DNA from: Williamsia muralis
GTDB lineage: Bacteria; Actinomycetota; Actinomycetes; Mycobacteriales; Mycobacteriaceae
Direction: 5' to 3'
Length of the DNA stretch: 64,000 bases
NCBI RefSeq assembly: GCF_002735905.1
Contig: NZ_PEBD01000010.1
Span: 930,001 to 994,000 of the forward strand
The notes under the pieces were generated by a model. That model was given only the letters and a program-made list of their open reading frames with translations. It was not told where the DNA came from and did not search any database. The translations under genes were made by a program, and so were the position numbers. Shown one piece after another: positions 57,519-64,000 of the stretch (its first letter is position 1; every line of letters starts with the position of its first letter).

Positions 57519-59144
57519 TCAGGAGTTGTAAAAGGGCTCGCCCCGTCGCGATGCGGTGGTCGAGAAGTCCTCGGCGACCGTGGCCGCCAACTCGACAAAT
57601 GCCCTGCGGGTCGTCTTGCCGAGAAGGTCGAGGTCGACCTCCGCGCCTTCGGCGAGGTGGTCGTCGAACGGGATCTGCTGCACCGCGCGACAACGGGTGA
57701 GGAAGTGGGCGCTGAGCTGACCGGTGTCGATGGTGGACGCCCCGGGGCGCGACGAGCTGAGTACCACCACCGCGCCGGAGACCAGATGCCCGAAACCGTG
57801 CGCCTGCAACCAGTCCAGGGTGGCACCCGCGCTGCGGGCACCGTCGATGGCGGGCGAGGTGACGAGGATGAGTGAATTGGCCATGTCGAGCACACCGTTC
57901 ATCGCCGAGTGGCTCAACCCGGTGCCGCAGTCGGTGATGATGATGTTGTAGAACCGCTGCAGCACCGTCATCACGCCGCGGTAATCGGTCTCGCTGAACG
58001 CCTCGGCAACCGCGGGATCACGTTCGGAAGCAAGAACTTCCAACCGGCTCGGCGCCTGGGAGGTATGGGCCCGCACATCCGAGTACCGGTAGATCGATTC
58101 ATCGGAGAGCAGGTCGCGCACGGTGGACCGCGTCTGCTGCGGAATGCGCTGAGCAAGCGTGCCCAGGTCGGGGTTCGCGTCCACCGCGATCACTCGATCG
58201 CCGCGCAGAGAAGCGAAGGTCGATCCCAAGCCGACTGTTGCGGTTGTCTTTCCGACGCCGCCCTTGAGAGAGAGAACCGCTATGCGGTAGTCGCCGCGCA
58301 CCGGCTGGTTCACCCGATCGAGGAGCTGCTTGTAGATCAGGTCATCCGGGGACTCGCCTGGGTTGATGGCGCCTGCGGACAACTTGTGGACGGTGCGTCG
58401 CCATCCACTGGCCGGGGCGCGCCGTGCCTTGCGGAGTAGCGCCACCTCGTCGAGGGTGGCCGGCCCCGACACCGGGGGTTGCGGTGCGAATCCCGCCGGG
58501 CCGGGATAGGTATGTGGCGCATGGTGCTGGGGAGTCATGTGCTGGGCCGGGCCGGGGCCGGTGTGCGATGCCGGTTGCGATGCAGAGATGTGCGGTGGCG
58601 GCGTCGTCGAAAAGTGTTGAGAGGGTGCGGGGCCCGGTCCGGTGACGAATGGCGGAGTGGCGAAGTGCTGGGCGGTCTGCTGATCGGGGGTCGGGTACTG
58701 GGGCGGGCCGGGATGGTGCGGCGGGCCGGAATGGGGAGGGCCGGGTTGCGGTGCCGGGGCCGGCGAAATGCTCTGCGACATCAGAGGATCGAATGCCGTG
58801 GGCGCGGGTCCGTCATGCGCGGCGCTGAAGTGTGGCTGCGGAACTGCTGTCGGCACCACGTCCGGCGATGGGCGGTTGTGCGGCGTGGGCGTTGGGTGTC
58901 CGTCGTGAGTCGATTGTGGTTCGTCTATTGGAGGTTCGGAGGCGCTCGTGGGCGCCTGTCCGTGCCTGCCCGGTGCGTGTTCGGTCGACGGTTCCTGCAA
59001 ACGGGCGTCGGGAACCGGTGACGAATCCTGCTGTGGGACTGAATGATCGGTGGCTCGAGGCGCGCCGAACGCGGCGACATCCACCTCTGCTGCGTCCTGC
59101 AGCCAGGGCGGAGCCGCCGGCACGTCGGCATTGTCGAAACTCAA
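57519..59144 (-). CDS. EspI-like MinD/ParA-family ATPase of the type VII secretion locus
   Basis: The product is 541 aa. The first ~225 residues are low-complexity, very rich in Pro, His and Gln. A MinD/ParA-type ATPase follows with a deviant Walker A (SLKGGVGKTTAT), AVDANPDLGTLA and the switch-like IIITDCGTG. This layout is that of EspI (Rv3876) and related proteins of ESX loci, where it tunes secretion under low ATP. The start is a TTG at 59144 with AGGGGG seven bases upstream. It is divergent from the secretion operon that begins at 59377. Confidence 0.82.
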   Translation of the reverse strand: MSFDNADVPAAPPWLQDAAEVDVAAFGAPRATDHSVPQQDSSPVPDARLQEPSTEHAPGRHGQAPTSASEPPIDEPQSTHDGHPTPTPHNRPSPDVVPTAVPQPHFSAAHDGPAPTAFDPLMSQSISPAPAPQPGPPHSGPPHHPGPPQYPTPDQQTAQHFATPPFVTGPGPAPSQHFSTTPPPHISASQPASHTGPGPAQHMTPQHHAPHTYPGPAGFAPQPPVSGPATLDEVALLRKARRAPASGWRRTVHKLSAGAINPGESPDDLIYKQLLDRVNQPVRGDYRIAVLSLKGGVGKTTATVGLGSTFASLRGDRVIAVDANPDLGTLAQRIPQQTRSTVRDLLSDESIYRYSDVRAHTSQAPSRLEVLASERDPAVAEAFSETDYRGVMTVLQRFYNIIITDCGTGLSHSAMNGVLDMANSLILVTSPAIDGARSAGATLDWLQAHGFGHLVSGAVVVLSSSRPGASTIDTGQLSAHFLTRCRAVQQIPFDDHLAEGAEVDLDLLGKTTRRAFVELAATVAEDFSTTASRRGEPFYNS

Positions 59145-59376
59145 AGTACTGCCCCCTGTTGCACGATCGAACCCCCGGACACAGTTCTACGATCTCCCCG
59201 AACTGCCCCGCACCCCGGCGTGCTCACGGCGCCGGCGACATCACCCGGCCCTGTCTTGCACACCGCCTGCACGGACTATAGACCAACGGGCGGTTCGCCG
59301 GATGTTCTGGACTGGCGTTGTCGGCGCTTGTGGGTACTATCTGCAACCACAGGGGAGAAGAAATCTAGGGGGGAAC

Positions 59377-59688
59377 GTGGCTGCCGCGACTTCGCGCACC
59401 GGGAACATTGCCGTTTTGACCACTGATCAGGGGTTGCCCACATCGGTGAGGATCGAGCCGGCTGAGCTCCGGAAAGATCCAGGCCTGTTGGCCGCCGAGG
59501 TGCTCAGGCTGTGTCAGCAGGCCGCGATGAAAGCCGGTGTCGCGCGGCGTGACGAACTGCGTGCCGGTGGGGTGAGCAACGAGATCATCGATGCGATGAA
59601 CCTGCCGCGCCCCGACGACCTCGCCCGGGCCGAGTACGAGGACGACGCGGTCGCCGGTGCTCCCGGTAGCTGGATGAGGTCGGTATGA
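59377..59688 (+). CDS. Small protein heading the type VII secretion operon, family not recognised
   Basis: The product is 103 aa, soluble, mostly helical after an N-terminal beta segment (NIAVLTTDQGLPTSVRIEPAEL). It resembles the short proteins found beside YbaB-like genes in ESX loci, but I cannot name the family. The GTG at 59377 has TAGGGGGGAAC directly upstream. Its stop overlaps the next ATG (ATGA), so it is probably made in fixed ratio with the YbaB-like protein. A possible -10 TACTAT lies at 59335-59340. Confidence 0.6.
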   Translation: MAAATSRTGNIAVLTTDQGLPTSVRIEPAELRKDPGLLAAEVLRLCQQAAMKAGVARRDELRAGGVSNEIIDAMNLPRPDDLARAEYEDDAVAGAPGSWMRSV

Positions 59689-60056
59689 GTTCGGCCATGG
59701 ACGAACTCGAGGCGCGGGCGCGGGCGCAGCTCGATGGACTCCGCGAGGTCAACGAGAAGCTCGCTGCCATCTCGGTACGGGAGACCTCACCCGATGATCG
59801 GGTCACGGCCGAGGTCGACGGGGTCGGTGCGCTGACCGGCTTGTGGTTCAGCCCCACTGCACACGCCATCGGCGCGACAGAGCTGGGTGATCTCGTGGTC
59901 GCCACCGCGTCCACCGCTGCCGCTCACGCTTTTGCGCGGCGTGCTGCTGTGCTCGAGGACTTCAACGAGTCCTTCACCGAGCTCGTCGCCAGCCGGCCGG
60001 GCGCCGTGCGTCGGCGGTCTCCGATCGGAACCACACCGCATTCGCCGGCGTCCTAG
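59685..60056 (+). CDS. YbaB/EbfC-like protein (EspL-like)
   Basis: The product is 123 aa. An N-terminal coiled helix (MDELEARARAQLDGLREVNEKLAAI) is followed by the three-strand sheet typical of YbaB (VTAEVDGVGALTGLWFSPTA) and a second helix. YbaB folds bind DNA or act as dimerising scaffolds. In mycobacterial ESX-1 the related EspL stabilises secreted Esp proteins, so a chaperone-like role for the downstream substrates is likely. The ATG overlaps the previous stop. Confidence 0.72.
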   Translation: MSSAMDELEARARAQLDGLREVNEKLAAISVRETSPDDRVTAEVDGVGALTGLWFSPTAHAIGATELGDLVVATASTAAAHAFARRAAVLEDFNESFTELVASRPGAVRRRSPIGTTPHSPAS

Positions 60057-60078
60057 TTCACGACGCAGTCATCAGCAC

Positions 60079-60096
60079 GACCGGCCTCGGCCGGTC
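60079..60096 (+). terminator. Hairpin before the EspC-like gene
   Basis: GACCGGCC (60079-60086) and GGCCGGTC (60089-60096) are perfect reverse complements two bases apart. With no T run it is more likely an RNA-processing or attenuation element that separates the two upstream regulatory genes from the substrate genes. Confidence 0.45.
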
Positions 60097-60142
60097 CGCT
60101 TCTGCAAGTACATGCTTCACCATTCACATCAACGGGGGTTCG

Positions 60143-60460
60143 ATGTCCGAGATCACTGCTGTTCCTGCTGCCATCGAGGCGTTCGGTGACACGGCGGCAC
60201 TCATGTCCGCTGCCGTGGCCAGTGCGGGATCCATCAACGCCGCGGCGAACATCGCTCAGATGGTGCCGGTCTTCGGGTTGATCGGCCAGGAGTTCCTTCT
60301 GGCGTTCGCCGGGGCCCAGGCAAGCCACCTGCTCGGGGTCGGGCAGCTCGCAGCGGTGCATGCGGGGACCGCAGCTGCTGCGCTGGCAACGGCATCGGAG
60401 TTCACGGACACCGATGATGGGGCCGGCCGAGAATTCACAGCCATCCAGTCGGCGCTGTGA
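60143..60460 (+). CDS. EspC-like type VII secretion substrate
   Basis: The product is 105 aa, an all-helical Ala-rich protein with an 'ag...n.a..v..FGliGqeFl' middle part and an Ala-rich second helix ending near the FTDTDDGAG stretch. This matches the EspC/DUF2580 type of small ESX-secreted proteins. No Sec signal is present, as expected. The ATG at 60143 has GGGGG upstream. The EspA-like gene follows after 13 bases; in mycobacteria EspA and EspC are co-dependent for secretion. Confidence 0.72.
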   Translation: MSEITAVPAAIEAFGDTAALMSAAVASAGSINAAANIAQMVPVFGLIGQEFLLAFAGAQASHLLGVGQLAAVHAGTAAAALATASEFTDTDDGAGREFTAIQSAL

Positions 60461-60473
60461 GAAAACGCGACCA

Positions 60474-61799
60474 GTGACCGAATCCGAGCCTGCCCCGCCG
60501 GCTTCATCTCCTCCTGTCGACTCCACCATCAATGACCTCCTGCAGGCGAGTCCGCTGGGTCCGATCCTGGACACCCCGGTCAGTCAGGTGCTCAAAGACC
60601 TGGGAATAGCCGGTCTTCCGCAACTTCCGCCTGCTCCACCGATGCCTGGACTGCCGCCGCTTCCGCCGCTTGATCTGGACGTCCTCGTCAAGCCGATCAC
60701 CGACTTGCTCGGTGGTTTCGGAACGGGGAACCTCGGCGGTGGGGACTTCGATCCGACCTCGATACTCCAAGGGCTCTCCCAGATTCTCGACCTGTCGATG
60801 TCCATGGGTTCGGGGGCGCTCAAGGCGCTCGACCAGGTCTGGACGGGCCAGGCGGCCACTGCCACCGCAGCCAAAAGTGTGCAGGCAAGCGCTGATACGG
60901 CCGCGCTGTCCGCGCAGGGAACCACGATGACGGCCGACACCCAGGGTGCCGCGGCCATCGTCGGCACCGGACTGGCGCTGGTACAGGGCATCATCGCGAA
61001 AACTGTTGCCATCATTGCCGCTTCGGCCCCTTTCCTGGTGACGCCTCCGGGTCAGGCAGTGGCACTAGGTGCCGCTGCCGATGGTCTCGCCGAGGCCACG
61101 GCCGTTGTCGCGGCCACGCGGGCAGAGCTGTTGGCGCCGACGGGGCACATGGTCGTGAACGGACAACCGGTGCCGGTGACCGGGGCACCGATGGCGGGTC
61201 CATCGCCGTTCTCCATCGCCGGGACGGTGCTCGACAGTGTCGGCAAGCCGATGGTCGCGGGCGTCGGGCAACTCGGCGGGATGGCAGGTCCGGCGGGCAC
61301 TCAACTGCTCAGAACCCATGAGGCGCAACTGAAGAAGTCGACTACCGATCCGTCAATGGATCCGGCGAGAACCATGCCTGCCGGCCTTGCGGGTGGCCTG
61401 GGCGGCGGCGCTGGTGGCGGAGGCGGCGGTGGCCTGGGTCCAGGAGGCGGCGGGCCCAGTGCGCTGAGCGCCCGTACCACCCCAGGACTGATGAGCGGCG
61501 CCGGACCGGAAGGTGTTCCGGCAACGAACAATCGCAATCAGAGCACGGTGGTCCCGGCTGCGATGGGAAGCCCGATGGCGCCGATGGGTGCGATGGGAGC
61601 CGGGCGCGGAGCCGGCGCGTCAGACGACCAGCACGAGACGGCGGACTACCTCGTCACCGAGCTCAACGGAACTCAGATCATCGGGGACATACCGGACGTC
61701 GCGCCTCCTGTGTTGGGAGAAGTGCAGACCGAAGACCGGGAGTCCTCACCTGACGTGAGGTTGCGCCTGGGACCGTCGGGCAGAGACCAGGAGATATGA
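60474..61799 (+). CDS. EspA/EspE-like large secretion substrate
   Basis: The product is 441 aa. A Pro-rich N-terminal part is followed by long Ala-rich amphipathic helices (about residues 95-260) containing a hydrophobic segment near 165-185. A Gly-rich region then follows with long Gly runs around 305-325, and an acidic C-terminus. The overall build resembles EspA/EspE/EspB-type proteins and PPE C-termini. The GTG at 60474 is chosen because it lies just past the previous stop; the frame open to 60360 overlaps that gene. The stop overlaps the PE-like start. Confidence 0.6.
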   Translation: MTESEPAPPASSPPVDSTINDLLQASPLGPILDTPVSQVLKDLGIAGLPQLPPAPPMPGLPPLPPLDLDVLVKPITDLLGGFGTGNLGGGDFDPTSILQGLSQILDLSMSMGSGALKALDQVWTGQAATATAAKSVQASADTAALSAQGTTMTADTQGAAAIVGTGLALVQGIIAKTVAIIAASAPFLVTPPGQAVALGAAADGLAEATAVVAATRAELLAPTGHMVVNGQPVPVTGAPMAGPSPFSIAGTVLDSVGKPMVAGVGQLGGMAGPAGTQLLRTHEAQLKKSTTDPSMDPARTMPAGLAGGLGGGAGGGGGGGLGPGGGGPSALSARTTPGLMSGAGPEGVPATNNRNQSTVVPAAMGSPMAPMGAMGAGRGAGASDDQHETADYLVTELNGTQIIGDIPDVAPPVLGEVQTEDRESSPDVRLRLGPSGRDQEI

Positions 61800-62128
61800 C
61801 ACCGATGAACAACGGAGAAACGATGACCGGATCGCAGTTGAAGGTCGATCCCGACGAATTGATCCGCGCAGCAACGGATCTCGACCGTCTGGCCGATCAG
61901 TTGGGCAGTGCCCTGACACAGCACCTGCCGACGCTGTCCGTCGCTCCGGCCGGCCGCGACGAAGTGTCGACCGTTGCCGCACAGACCCTGACGGCAGTGG
62001 GGGCCGAGTTCGCGGCAACCACCTCGGCCGGGGTGAACGAACTACGAAAGATCGCGGCCGTGTTGCGGGCTCAGGCCGGCGGCTACCGCGGTGCCGAAGA
62101 GAGTGTCGAGGAGGCTTTTCGGCTGTGA
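61796..62128 (+). CDS. PE-like type VII secretion protein
   Basis: The product is 110 aa. After a short leader the PE-type core runs KVDPDELIRAATDLDRLADQL then two long helices, ending GYRGAEESVEEAF, which fits the Y-x3-(D/E) general secretion signal. PE proteins pair with a PPE partner and EspG for export. Starts at 61805 and 61823 are also possible; 61796 is used because of its ATGA overlap with the upstream stop. It is followed with overlap by the PPE-like gene, the typical pair order. Confidence 0.8.
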   Translation: MTPMNNGETMTGSQLKVDPDELIRAATDLDRLADQLGSALTQHLPTLSVAPAGRDEVSTVAAQTLTAVGAEFAATTSAGVNELRKIAAVLRAQAGGYRGAEESVEEAFRL

Positions 62129-63153
62129 CCGGGTTCACGGGGGTGGTCTGGGAGGCGCGGCCTGCGCAGCGGCTCGCCGCGGATCTCGCCGAAGGCGGCG
62201 CCGGGGCGACACCGTCTGCGCAAGCGGCTCTTGCCTGGGGCTGCGTCGCGGGGGTGCTCGCCGATGCGGGATTGGACTACGCGGCAATTCTGACGCGCCT
62301 CGGAACCGGTTGGGAATCTGTGACGTCCGGCGATGCGTTCGCCAGGCTCGCCGATTTGGCGACCTGGTTCACCGAGGTTTCCGCGGCCGCTGTGGAGAAC
62401 GCGGGGAGGGCCACGGCTCAGTGCGCCGCCACCACCGTTGCTCATGCCAACATGCCCAATCTGCCCGAGATCGCTGTGACAAAGGGTATTCGGGACACAG
62501 CGGCTACCGTGGGTGCCGCCCTGGGCGCGCCGATCGGCGGCGTTGCGGCCGATGCCGAACGCGCTCTGCACGACCAGAAGCAGCGTGCTGCCCGGGTCAT
62601 GGACACGTACGAGGCCGCGAGTGCACCTCTCGCCGAACCGTGGCTTCCGCCGCGTCTGACGGAGGTCGTCTCGTCCACCGCCCTGACCGGCGAACAGATG
62701 TCACGCCCGCCTGCGCATGTCGCGCCGGTATCGGCGCCCACCTCGACGACATCCCCCGGGCCACCGCTGCTGGGCGGATTCGCGCCGGCCCCACAGACCC
62801 TGCGTGAGAAGACCCGTTTCGCCACAACGGTTCTGGCCGGTACCACAAGTCCGTCCGCGGCGGCCGAAGCTGCGGGCCAGCCAACACCTCAGCGGTCGAC
62901 AACTGCGATGACGCCTGCGCCCCCGGTGTCGCCGCTCGCGACGGTCGGCCAGGAGCCGGCACGTGCGGCCCGGTCGCCGCAGGGCGCGGGTATAGACGCA
63001 GCGGCCGGCACCCAGGACCCGACCGGTCGGTTCGGTGACGAATCAGGCCCGGCAACCGAGGTCATCGACGCGCGATACCGCACGGGTGCACTCGATCTGC
63101 CGCCGGCCACGTCGGTTCCGGCAGTCCTCGGTGCCCCGGACACAGGACGATGA
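62125..63153 (+). CDS. PPE-like type VII secretion protein
   Basis: The product is 342 aa. The first ~180 residues match the PPE helical domain: WEARPAQRLAADLAEGGAGATPSAQAALAWG, a WxS turn, YEAA-like VMDTYEAASAPL, and the N-P-rich PNLPEIAVTKG. The literal Pro-Pro-Glu motif is absent, as in non-mycobacterial members. The rest is a Pro/Thr/Ala-rich disordered tail. It should form a heterodimer with the PE-like protein. The GTG at 62125 overlaps the previous stop (GTGA). Confidence 0.8.
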   Translation: MTGFTGVVWEARPAQRLAADLAEGGAGATPSAQAALAWGCVAGVLADAGLDYAAILTRLGTGWESVTSGDAFARLADLATWFTEVSAAAVENAGRATAQCAATTVAHANMPNLPEIAVTKGIRDTAATVGAALGAPIGGVAADAERALHDQKQRAARVMDTYEAASAPLAEPWLPPRLTEVVSSTALTGEQMSRPPAHVAPVSAPTSTTSPGPPLLGGFAPAPQTLREKTRFATTVLAGTTSPSAAAEAAGQPTPQRSTTAMTPAPPVSPLATVGQEPARAARSPQGAGIDAAAGTQDPTGRFGDESGPATEVIDARYRTGALDLPPATSVPAVLGAPDTGR

Positions 63154-63980
63154 CACCGATGTGGATCAAGGACATCGCACCGGAGTACCATCTGGCCCTC
63201 AGCGATATCGACTATCTCGCACAGGTTCTCGACATCCAGACGTGGCCGACGGTGCTCGACGTGACGCCGATTCATGACACCGCAGTGGAGCGAGCCGCAG
63301 CGCATGCCTCTGCGTCACGAAAGCTGCTGGATGCCGGGATCACGAGCAGGGATGCCTGTTCGACCGCCGGCGTGACCGAGCCGCTGGCGGACGCGCTGAC
63401 CGTCCTTGCCAACCCCGACGCCGTTGTGGAACTTCGGCGATACGGCATCGAGATGTCGGCGCGTATGTGTCTGGCCCGAAGCGGCGGCAGACATGTTGTG
63501 GCACATCGACTGCCGGACGGACTCAGAATCCGGATGCTCGGGACGGTCGACGCGAGCGAGGTCGGGCCTCTGATCGCCGCTGAACTCGGTGCGATGCCGG
63601 TGGCGGACGTGCAGTCGATCAGCGCGCCCGCGGCCGAACTCCGCGAACGACTCGATCGTGCGGCCACAGCGGCCGACTATGCGGATGCGCTGTACGCCGT
63701 CGGTGCGACGCACGCTGACGCAGCCAGGTACGCGGCGGCATTCGAATCGTGTGTCGGCCATGCCGAGATCATTGCGCGGGAGGCAGGCCCGGGCAGAAAT
63801 CTACGGACGTCAGGCGCGGTCGCGGTGTACGACACCGCCCGTGGCCGGATCGTGGCGAGTCCGACCATGTCGCCCGATGGCCGGATCTGGACGACGTTGT
63901 CCGCGGGCACACCGCACCGCATCGCTCAGGCAACCGACCTGTTGATGGAGACGTTGCCGACCGGCAGATGGATGCCGTGA
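63150..63980 (+). CDS. EspG-family secretion chaperone
   Basis: The product is 276 aa, the usual EspG length, an alpha-beta protein with the conserved C-terminal SGAVAVYDTARGRIVASPTMSPDGRIWTTLSAGT and a final helix. EspG binds the tip of PPE proteins and delivers PE-PPE pairs to the ESX machine in the cytoplasm. The ATG at 63150 overlaps the PPE stop, so chaperone and client are co-translated. It is the last complete gene; membrane core genes (ecc, mycP) probably lie beyond the window. Confidence 0.83.
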   Translation: MTPMWIKDIAPEYHLALSDIDYLAQVLDIQTWPTVLDVTPIHDTAVERAAAHASASRKLLDAGITSRDACSTAGVTEPLADALTVLANPDAVVELRRYGIEMSARMCLARSGGRHVVAHRLPDGLRIRMLGTVDASEVGPLIAAELGAMPVADVQSISAPAAELRERLDRAATAADYADALYAVGATHADAARYAAAFESCVGHAEIIAREAGPGRNLRTSGAVAVYDTARGRIVASPTMSPDGRIWTTLSAGTPHRIAQATDLLMETLPTGRWMP

Positions 63981-64000
63981 TCGGGGGGAATCGAGAGGGG

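Noticed and set aside
61380-61460. Gly-rich repeat in the EspA-like gene as a possible mobile or tandem-repeat element
   Set aside because: It is an in-frame low-complexity coding stretch typical of secreted ESX proteins, with no duplicated flanks.

Overview
This window looks like chromosomal DNA of a high-GC actinobacterium of the order Mycobacteriales. Gordonia or a close relative is my inference. The pointers are an LpqH-like lipoprotein, an MTB12-like antigen, PE/PPE/EspG type VII secretion genes next to truA, a zinc-type S14, GTG/TTG starts and some apparently leaderless promoters. No species call can be made from sequence alone.

Layout. 1-7440: an LpqH-like lipoprotein, then five genes of unknown role built around a CHAT caspase-like protease and a helical-repeat partner whose gene overlaps it. 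7453-23446 (minus): a four-module NRPS (C-A-T x4, then TE) followed by MbtH and a DrrAB-type ABC exporter, all with overlapping reading frames. The first module looks EntF-like and carries a serine code. 23701-27495: a TetR/SDR divergent pair, a VOC protein, two envelope proteins and a stand-alone LuxR-type DNA-binding protein. 27672-29123: rplN-rplX-rplE-rpsN. 29214-33821: an insertion in the ribosomal operon with a DUF4262 protein, an AbiEi-like/nuclease protein, a TerD-AIM24 fusion and an integral-membrane hydrolase. 34248-39803: rpsH-rplF-rplR-rpsE-rpmD-rplO, secY-adk-map. 39873-51709 (minus): dtd, a molybdopterin oxidoreductase and a complete L-rhamnose catabolic cluster with a LacI regulator and two matching palindromic operators. 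52149-56963: infA-rpmJ-rpsM-rpsK-rpsD-rpoA-rplQ-truA. 57007-63980: a TM2 protein, an EspI-like ATPase, and a plus-strand operon of type VII secretion substrates and chaperone (EspC-like, EspA-like, PE-like, PPE-like, EspG).

How the parts work together. The ribosomal super-operon is in three pieces. Each piece starts from a similar promoter (TTG, 17-nt spacer, TAnnnT), and the first two also share a 9-base initially transcribed element. The rpsH leader is about 300 nt long and holds mutually exclusive stems, so it is a candidate cis-regulator. The rhamnose genes form a full route from L-rhamnose uptake and mutarotation through isomerase, kinase, aldolase and lactaldehyde dehydrogenase to lactate, with an LldD-type oxidase to pyruvate. 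The NRPS cluster should make and export a serine-containing tetrapeptide-derived compound, probably N-acylated. The best candidates for undescribed biology are the CHAT island, the NRPS product, the rpsH leader and the compact PE/PPE/EspG locus.
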